Shown: positions 1 to 10,707 of the stretch, piece by piece
Layout of the letters: every line of letters starts with the position of its first letter
How positions within the stretch are numbered: the first letter of the stretch is position 1
NCBI GenBank assembly: GCA_039090855.1
Contig: CM077022.1
Span: forward strand, 74,610,971 to 74,674,970
From: Macrothele yani
Lineage: Eukaryota; Arthropoda; Arachnida; Araneae; Macrothelidae
DNA length: 64,000 nt
Reading direction: 5' to 3'
Translations under genes and position numbers: made by a program
Notes under the pieces: model-generated
Databases searched by the model: none
Told to the model about the DNA's origin: nothing
Seen by the model: the letters and a program-made list of their open reading frames with translations, nothing else

Positions 1-555
1 GTTTCTTGTTTATTATAAATCCAACACCACTAGTTCTGCCAGTATCTGTCCCACGATAGTAGAAGAGATGTCCACTTTTCAGTTCGATGAGATCTTCTCC
101 TTTTCTCCTTACCTCACTTAGCCCCACAATGTCCCACTTGATCCTTTGTAGTTCCTCTTCCAATTCAAGATGCCTTGAATCAGAAGATAGGGAGCGTCCA
201 TTGTAAGTAGCCAAGGTCAGCATCAGATGGCAGCCTAGTCCGGTCCTCCGGGGATTCTTAGCACCCTCTGCCTTCATGTCGCACTGGCCGCTGCCTTGGC
301 CAGGTACATTCCAGCTGCCGGAGACTGAGGGCCAAGATTTAAGTTGTGGAATCATTTTGGAGGGGTTTGGCCATAACTCACCACGCTGGCTAAGCGGGTT
401 GGTGAGTGTGGGATAGAATTTCCTCTGATCCCGATGGTATAGTTATACCGCTATGGGCGGTCGTCAGAGCCCCTTTAGTGGGAACAGGATGCACCACGAG
501 AAGGCGGGGTTGACATTTGTCAAGGAGAGGCTGTGATGTTACGCATCACCTGACT
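1..555 (-). mobile_element. RTE-like LINE family A, inverted 5' segment (5' UTR and endonuclease N-terminus)
   Basis: Read on the minus strand this stretch is the start of a non-LTR retrotransposon. From about 240 down to 1 it encodes the N-terminal part of an APE-type endonuclease, with LATYNGRSL, then WDIVGLSEVRR (the family's catalytic Glu region), then FYYRGTDTGRTSGVGF. The bases from about 555 to 240 look like the untranslated leader. It stands head-to-head with the sense segment that follows, separated by a (TA)n run at 556-573. It is cut off by the window edge, so its full length is unknown. A 5' inversion from twin priming is the simplest reading; two head-to-head insertions of the same family is the alternative. 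Confidence 0.75.
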
Positions 556-3066
556 ATATATATATATATATTATATCATCCTGAAGAAGAAATTGAAGAA
601 TTTTATGAGGAAATTCGTGATCTAAATAATAAAGGTAAGCAGCACTTGAAGATAATTATGGGAGATTTCAATGCAAAAATAGGGCAACGACAACAGAATG
701 AAACTTCAGTAGGTAAATTCGGTCACAGCAACAGAAACCAGCGTGGAAATACTCTCGTAGAGTTTGCAGAGGCAGAAGGGTTTTTCATCTTGAACTCCTT
801 TTTCAAGAAAAAGCCACACAGGAAATGGACATGGAGACATCCAAATGGGACGACAAGTGAAATTGATTTTATTATGTGTAACAAAAAATTCGTCATAGAA
901 GACTGCAGTGTGCTAAACAAGTTCAACACAGGCAGTGACCATAGATTGGTGAGATGTAAGATGCACCTCAACACTAAACTTGAATGTAGCAAGCTCATAA
1001 GACAAACAAAATGTATTGACATAACCAACCTTAAAAAACACCATAATACCTTCAAATTGGAACTGAAGAACAGATTCTCTGCTTTAGAAGGCCTAACATC
1101 GGAAGAAGTGGATATTTCTGAAGTTAACAGAAAAGTAACCAACGCTCTTATGGAAACAGCAACAAAATTAGCTGTGTCTAAGAACAAATTGCATGTGAAC
1201 AAATTATCAGGAAAAACCAAAATGTTGATGCAAAAAAGAAGAGTGATGAGGACAACTAAAGAAGATGTGACTTCCAAAGGGGAATATATAGAGCTATGCA
1301 AGACAGTACGGAAAAGTATCACTAAAGACGTAAGGAAATTCAACTGTGAACTAGTGAGGAAAGCAATTGAAAACAACCAAAGCCTAAAGATAGCAAAGGG
1401 ACATCTCAGTAAGGGGAAAAAACAGATTATGGCACTGAGAAAAGAAGATGGTTCTGTAACAAGAAATAGAGGCGAAATTTTGACAAGAGTGAAAGATTTC
1501 TACTCCAAATTATATGAAAGGGATGATACATGTACTCCAGACATCATGAAAGGTACCAGTACCAGAGTTCTTCCAGTCCTTCCAGCAGAAGTTGCACATG
1601 CAATCAAGAACATGAAGCGGGGAAAAGCTCCAGGAGAAGATGGAATTACTGTAGACATCATACAAGAAGTAAGTGGAGAAATCGAAACAGTACTCGCCCA
1701 AATTTTCACTCGATGCCTTAATGAAGGGAAAATTCCTGAGGATTGGAACAACCCTACAATGATCTTGCTACATAAAAAAGGTGACATTGAGGATCTCAGG
1801 AACTACAGACCTATCAGCCTCCTATCAGTGGTTTATAAAATCTTCACTAAAGTTCTTTCACACCGCTTGAAGGTGACACTGGACATGGCTCAACCGAGAG
1901 AACAAGCTGGATTCAGGAGTGGCTACAGCACAATAGATCATATACACGTACTGAGAGAACTAATTGAAAGAGCGAGGGAATATGAACTTCCATTGTGCAT
2001 GGCTTTTATCGATTATGAAAAAGCCTTTGAATCGGTGAAACCATCAGCAGTTGCAATGGCTCTGAAATCCTGCGGTATTGAAGATGCATACATTAATATT
2101 ATTAATAACATCTATGAAAATGCAAGTGCAAAGATTCGGCTGTTTGAAAATACAACACACATAAAAATTGGAAAAGGAGTGAGACAAGGTGACACCATAT
2201 CTCCGAAGCTCTTTAATGCCACATTGGAGGGTGTTTTTCAGTCGCTGAGCTGGGAAAACAAGGGGATAAAGATTAATGGAGATTATCTAACCCACCTTCG
2301 TTTTGCTGATGACGTAGTCATTTTTGCAACTACCCCATCAGAGCTGCAGAGTATGATCCAGGAACTTGCTGACAAGAGTAAAGAAGTGGGATTAAAAATG
2401 AACTTTCAGAAGACAAAAGTGATGTTCAATGCTTTTACAAGAAATGAAGATTTATCGATTGATGGAGAAAAGCTGGAGATAACAGACACGTACGTTTATC
2501 TTGGACAGCAGATATCAAGTGAGGGTCACATTGGTGAAGAAATTAATCGGCGTACAAAACTTGCCTGGAGAGCTTTTGGAAAAAACAGCATAATTTTCAA
2601 GAGCAATATGCCATTATGTCTTAAAAGAAAAGTGTTTGATCAATGCATCCTTCCAGTGCTTACGTATGGTGCAGAGACGTGGACCTTAGCTAAAAGAGAC
2701 ATACAAAGGCTGCAGACAACTCAAAGAAGCATGGAGAGGTGCATGCTTGGTATAACCAGGAGAGATAAGAAGAGGAACACGTGGATCCGAAAAATGACAA
2801 GAGTGGAAGACATCATGATCAGAGTTAAATCCCTGAAATGGCAATGGGCTGGACATACTGCCAGAAGAACAGACCATCGATGGACAGGTGAAATTTTAGA
2901 TTGGATTCCAAGGGACAGGAAAAGACCCAGAAGAAGACCACATGGAAGATGGGTGGATGAAATTCGAAAGTATGCGGGAGTGACATGGAGGAGACTGGCA
3001 CAAGACAGACCGTTGTGGAGGAAACTTGGAGAGACCTTCGTCCAGCAGTGGATTGATAATGGTTGA
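517..3066 (+). CDS. LINE family A endonuclease/reverse transcriptase (RTE-like), open reading frame
   Basis: Non-LTR retrotransposon polyprotein that nicks target DNA and reverse-transcribes its own RNA. The 849-codon frame is uninterrupted, but roughly the first 19 residues are read through the inverted leader and the (TA)n run, so real element coding begins near 574. Visible in order: the C-terminal half of an APE endonuclease (GDFNAKIG near residue 49, SEIDFIMC near 114, GSDHRLVR near 141), then a reverse transcriptase with RNYRPISLLS, QAGFRSGYST, FIDYEKAFESV near 499, GVRQGDTISPKLFN near 555 and the catalytic FADD near 596. The C-terminal domain runs from YLGQQIS to a basic RKRPRRRPHGRW stretch. 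The 3' end runs into an ATGATG-type microsatellite, typical of the RTE clade. The endonuclease N-terminus is missing in sense orientation, so this copy cannot make a complete enzyme. Confidence 0.88.
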   Translation: MSRRGCDVTHHLTIYIYILYHPEEEIEEFYEEIRDLNNKGKQHLKIIMGDFNAKIGQRQQNETSVGKFGHSNRNQRGNTLVEFAEAEGFFILNSFFKKKPHRKWTWRHPNGTTSEIDFIMCNKKFVIEDCSVLNKFNTGSDHRLVRCKMHLNTKLECSKLIRQTKCIDITNLKKHHNTFKLELKNRFSALEGLTSEEVDISEVNRKVTNALMETATKLAVSKNKLHVNKLSGKTKMLMQKRRVMRTTKEDVTSKGEYIELCKTVRKSITKDVRKFNCELVRKAIENNQSLKIAKGHLSKGKKQIMALRKEDGSVTRNRGEILTRVKDFYSKLYERDDTCTPDIMKGTSTRVLPVLPAEVAHAIKNMKRGKAPGEDGITVDIIQEVSGEIETVLAQIFTRCLNEGKIPEDWNNPTMILLHKKGDIEDLRNYRPISLLSVVYKIFTKVLSHRLKVTLDMAQPREQAGFRSGYSTIDHIHVLRELIERAREYELPLCMAFIDYEKAFESVKPSAVAMALKSCGIEDAYINIINNIYENASAKIRLFENTTHIKIGKGVRQGDTISPKLFNATLEGVFQSLSWENKGIKINGDYLTHLRFADDVVIFATTPSELQSMIQELADKSKEVGLKMNFQKTKVMFNAFTRNEDLSIDGEKLEITDTYVYLGQQISSEGHIGEEINRRTKLAWRAFGKNSIIFKSNMPLCLKRKVFDQCILPVLTYGAETWTLAKRDIQRLQTTQRSMERCMLGITRRDKKRNTWIRKMTRVEDIMIRVKSLKWQWAGHTARRTDHRWTGEILDWIPRDRKRPRRRPHGRWVDEIRKYAGVTWRRLAQDRPLWRKLGETFVQQWIDNG

Positions 3067-3621
3067 CAATGATGATGATGATATTATACTTGATTCCAAA
3101 AGTTTGGTGGCCCCCTCCCCCAATACCTTCTGGATTCGATAACGCATAGTCTGGTCTTCAGAACATCAGGCCACTTCTTTTTACAGGACTGCGTCATTGA
3201 ACTGACAGGTCACAAAACTAGATAAGTCACTATCAAATGGCAAGCAAACCAGCTCTGCCACTAAAGAAAGACAAAAATATAGAATCAATAACAGATTTGG
3301 AACTTTTTTTTTTTTTTAAAAATGTGTTTAAAATGTTAGATGCATGAAATGGGGAGGGGATCGAGACATGAGAAAGAGTCAGCCAAATATTTGGACGTAA
3401 AAGTGCATGCACAGGTTTTGCTTTTCAGCTGTCCAATTCAACTCAGTGTTTTGGGTATGTGCTAGTATTCTACTTTTCTTTTGTATAAAAGAAGGCTTTC
3501 TTTTTCATTAAAAAAAATGTTATAGCACCAAAATTATTATTTTTCTAACAAATATGCCACATGAAATGTTGTGGTGGAACTAGTTTCTTTTGCCTTGTGA
3601 TGGGGATTGTGCACTAGCATG
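3067..3621. other. unassigned intergenic DNA
   Basis: After the (ATG)n tail of the LINE there is A+T-rich DNA with T and A runs (for example near 3305). I see no gene or named repeat. The ten bases CACTAGCATG at 3612-3621 form the left target duplication of the following SINE. Confidence 0.5.
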
Positions 3622-3800
3622 GCAACCCCGGTGGCGCAGTGGTCTAGGCGATGGCTTCTGATCATTCATCCAAGATGGGTTCGAATCCCGGAAAGGCATG
3701 GATGTTGTGTTTGTCTTATGGCACTGGCTCTCTCCCTTCCCTGGAACCAGTGGCCCTAAATTACACTGAGTTGCTCATGGTGGTCGTTAAACTTCCAATC
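3622..3800 (+). mobile_element. tRNA-derived SINE, family A (copy 1)
   Basis: A short retroposon with an RNA polymerase III promoter: an A-box-like GGTGGCGCAGTGG near 3631 and a B box GGTTCGAATCCC near 3679. A shared body follows (GGCACTGGCTCTCTCCCTTC) and then the family 3' end GTCGTTAAAC plus a CCAATC motif. The flanks CACTAGCATG (3612-3621) and CACTGGCATG (3801-3810) differ by one base and are a plausible target duplication. The usual A-tail is missing. It cannot be a functional tRNA because the homology runs about 100 bases past the tRNA-like head. Confidence 0.85.
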
Positions 3801-3810
3801 CACTGGCATG

Positions 3811-4443
3811 AAGTAAACAAAAAGTGAATTGATACGTGAAACTATTTGATGTGCTGAGATTTGCAATTCCACCACAAATCACCAGTGCTTCAAATAAATG
3901 TCTCGTATATTAATGGGAAAATTAATCCCCCTCCCTGAAAAATCACCCTTCCATCTACTTAGGGTACGAAGAGTTGATGATTGTTATTGTTTTGCGGACC
4001 TGTATTAACAGGTTAATCCGTTAGTGACACGTTAGAAAATTTCATATGGATGGAATTGCCTGGATACCAGTCTTTACAGCTAAATGTTCTCTAAGTAATA
4101 ATAGAAAAAATTGTATGACTTTTGAAGCCTTGTCTTGATGAAGAACTTGAAGTAGTGACACCATTGGGAGATAAAATATTAGTGCCAATGCATTGGGGGC
4201 AAATTGTAGGTCTGCTAATAAGCTATTTTTACCTTTGCGGTAGAAGCAGTTGAACAGGAATCGTGACATTGTAGCTGTAACCTGTCACTACCATAAATGC
4301 ACATTGAAATCTTTTAGTGCATTCCCAGAACCAATGTGGATGCTCCCTAGAACCTCATTTACGTAGAATACAGCTTGTTTCTTGTCGTAAAGTTAGTTTA
4401 GTGCTCGTACAGGCTGATGATATAATTCCTTATATCATCTAGA
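3811..4443. other. unassigned intergenic DNA
   Basis: No gene recognised. The 75-codon minus frame at 4042-4269 has no recognisable motif and I treat it as chance. Confidence 0.45.
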
Positions 4444-6649
4444 TCAATACTGTCCAACTTGTATAGAGCTGCGGGCCAAGGTTTTTTTTCTAATAGACTC
4501 AGATGGCTGGCCATAATTTTTTCATTTGGATTATATATAAGATGGTGTAAATATATAAACATGTCCTGCTTGATTTATTTAACCTTTAAGCTCTTTCAAT
4601 TAATATTAGAACAGATTAAATTTAAAATTTGAAAGAAAAAAAAACACTTGATAAGAGCTCTGTTGATGATTAAAATCCACTAATAGTTGTTGCCTGTCCA
4701 TTTTGATGCTTGCAGTTGAAAGTCAGAGCAATTTTTCAAGAGCAGAGTAATTCATACTGTCCCTGTATTTTGACTTCATGTATTTCATATCAGAACAGAA
4801 AATGTTTCGATGTAAGTACTCCCAAACATTGAAATAACTTTCATTCCCAAATCTCTTATTTTGGGGCATTTCTGAGAGAAATTTTTTTTTTCAACAATTC
4901 TGCTGAGCCAGTCTGATCGAGCTCTCGTGTATTTCATATCAAAAAATGTTTTGTTGTAAGTACTCCCAAACATTGAAATAACTTTCATTCCCAAATCTCT
5001 TATTTTGGGGCATTTCTCAGAGAAAATTTTTTTTTCAACAATTCTGCTGAGCCAGTCTGTTATTGAGCTCTAACGAATTCAGGTGCTTGAAGTTCATGTA
5101 ATTCTATTTGATAAATGGGGTTTGTGCTTTCATGCCAATGTTCAATGATTTGCTGAACAGACATTTGCTTGGTTTGCGTTGATCAAATTGTTTACACCTG
5201 TCATCAAAGTTCTTAATAAGAGTGTTTAGCTACAGAACAAATACTTTAAAATCTGTAGTTTCACAAAGTGTAAAATTTCATTTCATCAAAAAGCTCTTGC
5301 AAGATTCCAAATGAGTCACTGTTTCTTTCTAGATTTGATTTTAGCAATTACAGTTTGTTCGAAAACCAGCTATATGATGGTAAAGATTACAGATATTTTG
5401 GTGTTTCCCTTGCAGAGCAATATTTAATGAATTCAAATGCTGCATGATATCAGTTAGGCAGAGTAGCCAAATGTGTACACATATGCTGTACGTGGATAGT
5501 TCCCAAATTATTAGCAGGTTTTGCTGACAGTTTTTGCTTGTAGATTGAAAAATAAGATAAAAATATTATTTATAGCAATTAAAACACTTACTGAAAGGCT
5601 TTTATTCAGATCAATAAACTTAAGTCTATTTTAACTTGACCTTTCACTTATTTTTCACATCTTCTGAGTTCCTTTGTTTTCACAAACATTTCTGGCCTCT
5701 AGATTTCATCGAGGCCTGCTCTCAATGTATAGGAACTGTATCAAAAGTTCTGTTTACCGAGAAAGAACTTATGTTTTTATTGCCACCTGTTCCTTTTGCA
5801 GTTGCCAGTTATTAAGTTAAAATCATTTCCTTGTGTATTTTGTAAGTTTAGTAATTTTGAATTAACTTGTTGAAAATGCTGTTTATAATTCTTGAAGGTC
5901 CATTGATGGAACTGTTTTTCTAGCTATAAAAACTTTCTTTAACTAATCTCTTGTTTTTATGATATTCATATTTTAATATTTTGCCATAAAAGTCCATTTC
6001 ACACACATTGCTGCACATTCAACTGTAATGTACTTATTATTTTGTCCTCATTGGAATCTGTAATGTTCTAATAATTATTTATTGCTTTATTAATTTTTCT
6101 TTATCTTATTCTATTGTTTTGTGGTTCACACTTTGCAGGTTTGCAGCAAGTTTTCTGTTCCCGGGGGTGTTGTATGCAGATGCATTTTATTTTTATACAA
6201 CTCTGCAGTTGGGAAAAGCTAATGAGCTAAAATAGTGACATCACTAAGACTTTTTTTTAGTTTGATAGTATCACATTACATTTCTTCCAATAAAAATAAA
6301 GTTCTTTTTGAATTTGGAAAAATCTCCCTAAACATTTTCCAACACCCAACCAACAGATTCAGTTGTGCAGAAGCAAGTCACCTTTTTTGGCATCAAGTTT
6401 ATCTGAAAGTGTTTTTAATTTCTATGCGTAAGAGCACAATTTCTGCCACTAATTAAATTCGTTATTTTCACTACTTTCCATGTATTTTATAGTCCCAGTA
6501 CAAAGACCTACATAGCGCTTATTGGTGTACAATGCAGCATAACATTTCAGATTTCATACCATCTCTTTTCAGTCAGAAATAAAATTTGGTTTATTCTTCA
6601 TTTGTCGGCCGCAAAATTTCATTTTGCAGCCAGCCAGTTGGACAGCACT
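4444..6649 (-). mobile_element. decayed hAT transposon with terminal inverted repeats
   Basis: The left end CAATACTGTCCAACTTG and the reverse complement of the right end, CAGTGCTGTCCAACTGG, form terminal inverted repeats of the hAT type. The flanking octamers ATCTAGAT (left) and TTCTAGGT (right) share six of eight positions, compatible with an old 8-bp target duplication. On the minus strand near 4800-5000 a frame contains GMKVISMFGSTY followed by FSVL. This resembles the SMFGSTY..E..FS motif in the dimerisation region of hAT transposases related to the GTF2IRD2/ZBED5 group. The rest of the transposase is full of stops. Length is about 2.2 kb. Superfamily is well supported; the subgroup is inference. 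Confidence 0.7.
4779..5073. repeat. two-copy tandem duplication inside the hAT relic
   Basis: A unit of about 145-149 bases beginning TGTATTTCATATCA at 4779 recurs at 4928 with few differences. It ends each time with ATTCTGCTGAGCCAGTCTG. The GMKVISMFGSTY transposase motif is duplicated with it, which is why the motif appears twice in one minus-strand frame. Confidence 0.85.
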
Positions 6650-7476
6650 GTTCTAGGTAGAAGGATGGTAGCTCAACAAAATAGTGACACTCAGACTGAA
6701 AGGAAACAGAGAGCTGAACTTCAGGGAAGCTATGATTAGTGACCTGACATTATTATTATTTAAGTGGTCTGTTACAAAAACATGTCTGAATACCATACTG
6801 GTATACAGGTATAAAATGAGGACAAGGACTTCTCAGGTAACCCTCTCGGTGGCCTCCTTCTGCAGTTTGTTTTCCATCTGCACAGTGTGCTTAGGATATG
6901 GGACATGTACCTTTACTTTGTGGCAAACTTTTTACTTCAGGTTTCCTGAAATTATTCTATGCAGGTTCTTATGCATTTTATTGTGATGCAGTGAATTTCT
7001 AAGTTTGTTCACCTGTGTGACTGACAAAAGAACTTTCTACATACTTGTTTGGGGGTTAGTTTGGGTATGTGGTGCCTTTGACAACATGTACCAAGATATC
7101 CAACAACAGCTGGGTTCATGTTTTAATTCTATTTTGAAATAGCATGCATTCCTTTATCCAGATGCTAAAACCCCCACTTATCTTTATAATGTTAAGTGAT
7201 CCTGCTGTAGCTGTATCCTACGTAAGTATTCAACTATGTGTAACCTTCCCTAAAAGATGAGTTCTAAGGCATCATGAGTACATCTACCCACTTTACCTGC
7301 TGTTATCGGAATGTCAGAACTATCATTCACCCAAGTATAGTACTGAGAATGAAGGATACTATCAGGAATGTGATGCAACTACTATTATAGCATCCTAATT
7401 CAAAATTGAAGCTCATATCTAGGTCTAAAGCATAGGTCAAATATTCCTACTATTCAGTTTTACGTGCATTATTTCA
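6650..7476. other. unassigned intergenic DNA
   Basis: No repeat family or gene recognised. The 100-codon plus frame at 6684-6986 is hydrophobic near its end but matches nothing I know and has no splice or promoter support. Confidence 0.45.
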
Positions 7477-7804
7477 ACAAATATTGGAATACTCCAGATA
7501 CGTAAATTGCTTACCTATGAGGTCGGCTTCTGGAAACAAATCGCATTTCATACATGTTACTTGGTCCCCGTCGATGTCCTAGTCCTTCAGTCCGTTGTAG
7601 AGAACACAAAAGCATACATACAAACATATCACTAAGCTGTTCTCTGAGATTCAGAAGTTAGCTCCAAAAAGAAATACAAACTTCCAGATATTTTTACTTA
7701 TTGTTGTCATATCAAACTTCTCCATTTACATCGATCTTGACATACAACTCGTGCTTCACTGATATCCATTACACGCCATACACAAGATCTTTTATACTTC
7801 ATAC

Positions 7805-9332
7805 TCATAATCTTTTTCTCATGCAGACACTCCTGAATCTGATCCACCCATGTCTTCCTTGGCCTTCCTTTGCTTTCCTTCCTGCCACTTGGGCTGAAAA
7901 GATTTTCTTAGTAAGCATTTCATCACTCATTCTTTCAACATGGCCAAACCACCAAAGCATATTGGTCTCCACCTTGCTAACAACATTTTGCTTCACATCA
8001 CACAACTGCAATACATCTTCATTTCTCACACAATCATATCGTGTCTTGCCACAAACCCCACGTAAGTAACTCATTTCTCCAGCACACAAACGACTCCTAT
8101 GTTTCTTCTGCAGTACCCAGGTTTCACTGCCATACATCAGAGTAGGAACAATTACAGTTTCATACACAGCCATGTGTGTCTCTCTAGAGAACCCATCATT
8201 CCTGTGAAAACCTCCCAGAGCAGCTATGACTTTCAAAGAAGAATTCACTCGCTTACTGATTTCACCTTCCAACTTGTTCTCTCTGTCGAACATGCTTCCT
8301 AAATACACAAACTCACTCACCTGGTCAATCACAGTGCCATTTATACTTACATTCAGTGCTACCTGTTCCTCTCTCAAACACCATAACTTTGGTCTTTCCC
8401 TTATTTATACTCAGTTTGAATTTCATGCAAACTTCGTGCATCCGAGTCAACATACTCTGCAACTCACTTTTGCTCTCTGCCAACAGGACAGTGTCATCAG
8501 CATACAGCAATCTGCACACACGGATATCACCAAGACATAAACCACTATTATCTATTTTGGCATCACGCATGCATGCGTCCATAAATATATTAAACAGCCA
8601 TGGTGACATTACACAACCTTGTCTAACTCCTGCACCAATGGAAAACCATTTTGATAAAACACCATTCACTCGTACACAAGCTCTACTACTAGCATACATA
8701 GCTTTTACACTATTAAGTAGATTCCCAGTAACACCATATTCATTCAATACCTTCCACAAAAGTGTCCTATTCACTCGGTCGTAAGCTTTCTCTAAATCTA
8801 TGAAGGCAGTAAAAACTTTCTTCCCAACAGCCAGATACTTTTCAATCATCGTGCGTAATGCAAAAATCTGGTTAGTGCTGCCTTTACTAAGCATAAAACC
8901 ACTCTGAACATCCCACACTTTCAAAGATGCAAGACCCCGTACTTTTTCAATAACAACCTTACCAAACACTTTCCCTGGTACACTCGGTACTCTAATACCA
9001 CGACAGTTCTTGCATTCAGTCTGATCACCTTTTCCCTTATACAAGGGAATAATGATAGCATCCTTCCAATCCCGAGGGACCATTCCTAACTCCCAGCACA
9101 ACTGGCAAATTTCAGTTAACCAGTCAATTATAGAGTCACCACCATATTTCAACATCTCTGCAGTTATGCCATCAACTCCCGGAGCCTTACCATTCTGAAG
9201 AGATTTTAGAGCTTTACACACTTCTCTTGAGATCCCTCCTGTGCTTTCATCCCTCATTGTGACATCATCTGTGTCTGTCTCAGAATCATCTTTGCTTTCC
9301 TGATCTAATAACTCACAGAAGTATTCACCCAT
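7805..9332 (-). pseudogene. LINE family B reverse transcriptase region, frameshifted
   Basis: Two minus-strand frames, 8325-9332 and 7805-8377, together give the reverse transcriptase and C-terminal domain. Motifs seen: NGKAPGVDGITAEMLKYGG, IIPLYKGKGD, AFIDLEKAYDRVN, GAGVRQGCVMSPWLFNIFMD, the catalytic LLYADDTVLL, then YLGSMFDRENK, PTLMYGSETW and WFGHVERMSDEML. One base is missing at the upstream junction near 9330: this copy has GATGGGTGAATAC where the copy near 58930 has GATGGGGTGAATAC. A second shift lies near 8340-8370. The motif WLFNIFMDACMRD and the catalytic YADD are intact, so loss of function comes from the indels. Single-base sequencing or assembly errors could also explain them. 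Confidence 0.85.
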
Positions 9333-10707
9333 CTTTCACTTAACTCATTGGGCTCCCATATCATTTCCCCAATCTCATTCTTCACACAACTTACAACTTT
9401 GTTTCCCCTATTTTTCCTGAGTCTCATGTACTTCCAGTAGGACTTTCTATCTTTCCAAAAAGCCAGTTCATGCCTTTCCACTTTCTCCTTCCTATCTTTT
9501 GCTTTACTGTGGCGAACCAGCTTAGCAGCTTCACGCTTCTTACAGCGATATTCATCCACAGAGACTCTACCTTGCAACATCCCCAAATAGGCTTCCTTCT
9601 TTCTCTTTACTGCCTCTTCAATCTCACTATTCCACCAAGCATCACCTCTATTGTTTCCCACTATTGTGGTGCCACAGACCTCTTTAGCAGCAGAGACAAC
9701 ACAGTTCTTAAAACATTCCCACTTCTTTTCTACATCCCTCTCACAAGATTTCAGATCCTTCAGTCGTTCTCTGAGTAAGTCAGAATATCGCTGATGCTCT
9801 TCAAGGAGCCTATCAACCTTTATTCTTTCTATCCTGGGTCTCTTCCTATTCCTTTTCCTCCAACCAACATTAAGTTTCACTCGTGACACTACCAAGTAAT
9901 GATCACAACCAACATCCGCACCTCTCATCACACAGGTGTCAACAACTAAGTGTTTCAGACACTGATCATGAACAACAAAATCTATCACACTCTTTTGGCC
10001 AAGAGTATGATTTTCCCAAGTATATGTGTGGATATATTTGTGGTTGAAAAATGTATTAGATACACACAAACCATTCTCAATGCAGAGTTCAATTAATCTT
10101 TCACCATATCATTCACACAAGGATCATTCAACTTACCCAGAACATTGTCAGAAATTGCATTCTGCACACCTACTCTAGCATTGAAATCCCCTGCTATTAT
10201 AACTTTTTCTTTAGTATCAAACTGGCTCAAAACAGCTTTTAGCTCATTCCAGAAATCTTTCTTATCAGAAGGTTCCGAGTCACAAGGAGCATACACTACA
10301 ACAATTACAATTCTCTGAAGTTTCACTTTCAAACGAATCCAGAGAATTCTCTCACTTACGCAACTATAGTGAATCAAGTTGTTCTTCATCTTTTCACTTA
10401 AAATCACACCTACACCAGCCTGTCCTCTCATATTATCCAATACTCCAGACCACACACTCACCGTGCCATTCACTTCTTCTACCCCAATTTCCTTCTTTTT
10501 GGTTTCACTTACACACAGCACATCCAGTCTATACTTATTCATCTCCTCAATCACCTCACTCATCTTGCCATTTATACCTCTAGTATTCCATACACCAATT
10601 TTACATTCACTCAGTCGAGATCTCTTTCTCATACGCCGTTTAGAAAGTCCAGGTAGAATCCGTGGTGGACCGTCCTTCTCAAGTGTGGTAGGTCCATCAT
10701 ATCTCAC
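9305..10707 (-). pseudogene. LINE family B APE-type endonuclease region, frameshifted
   Basis: Two minus-strand frames, 10093-10707 and 9305-10069, encode the N-terminal endonuclease. Seen in order: CKIGVWNTRGINGKM, DVLCVSETKKKE (catalytic Glu), VVVYAPCDSEP, IIAGDFNARVG (Asp/Asn), then after a frameshift near 10080-10095 SVIDFVVHDQ and GADVGCDHYLVV, where the family usually has SDH. After this comes a Lys/Arg-rich linker leading to the reverse transcriptase. The ATG at 10707 follows a short basic leader; I cannot tell whether it is the natural start. Confidence 0.82.

Noticed and set aside
723..1376. 217-codon minus-strand protein
   Set aside because: Reverse side of the LINE reverse transcriptase frame, without its own motifs.
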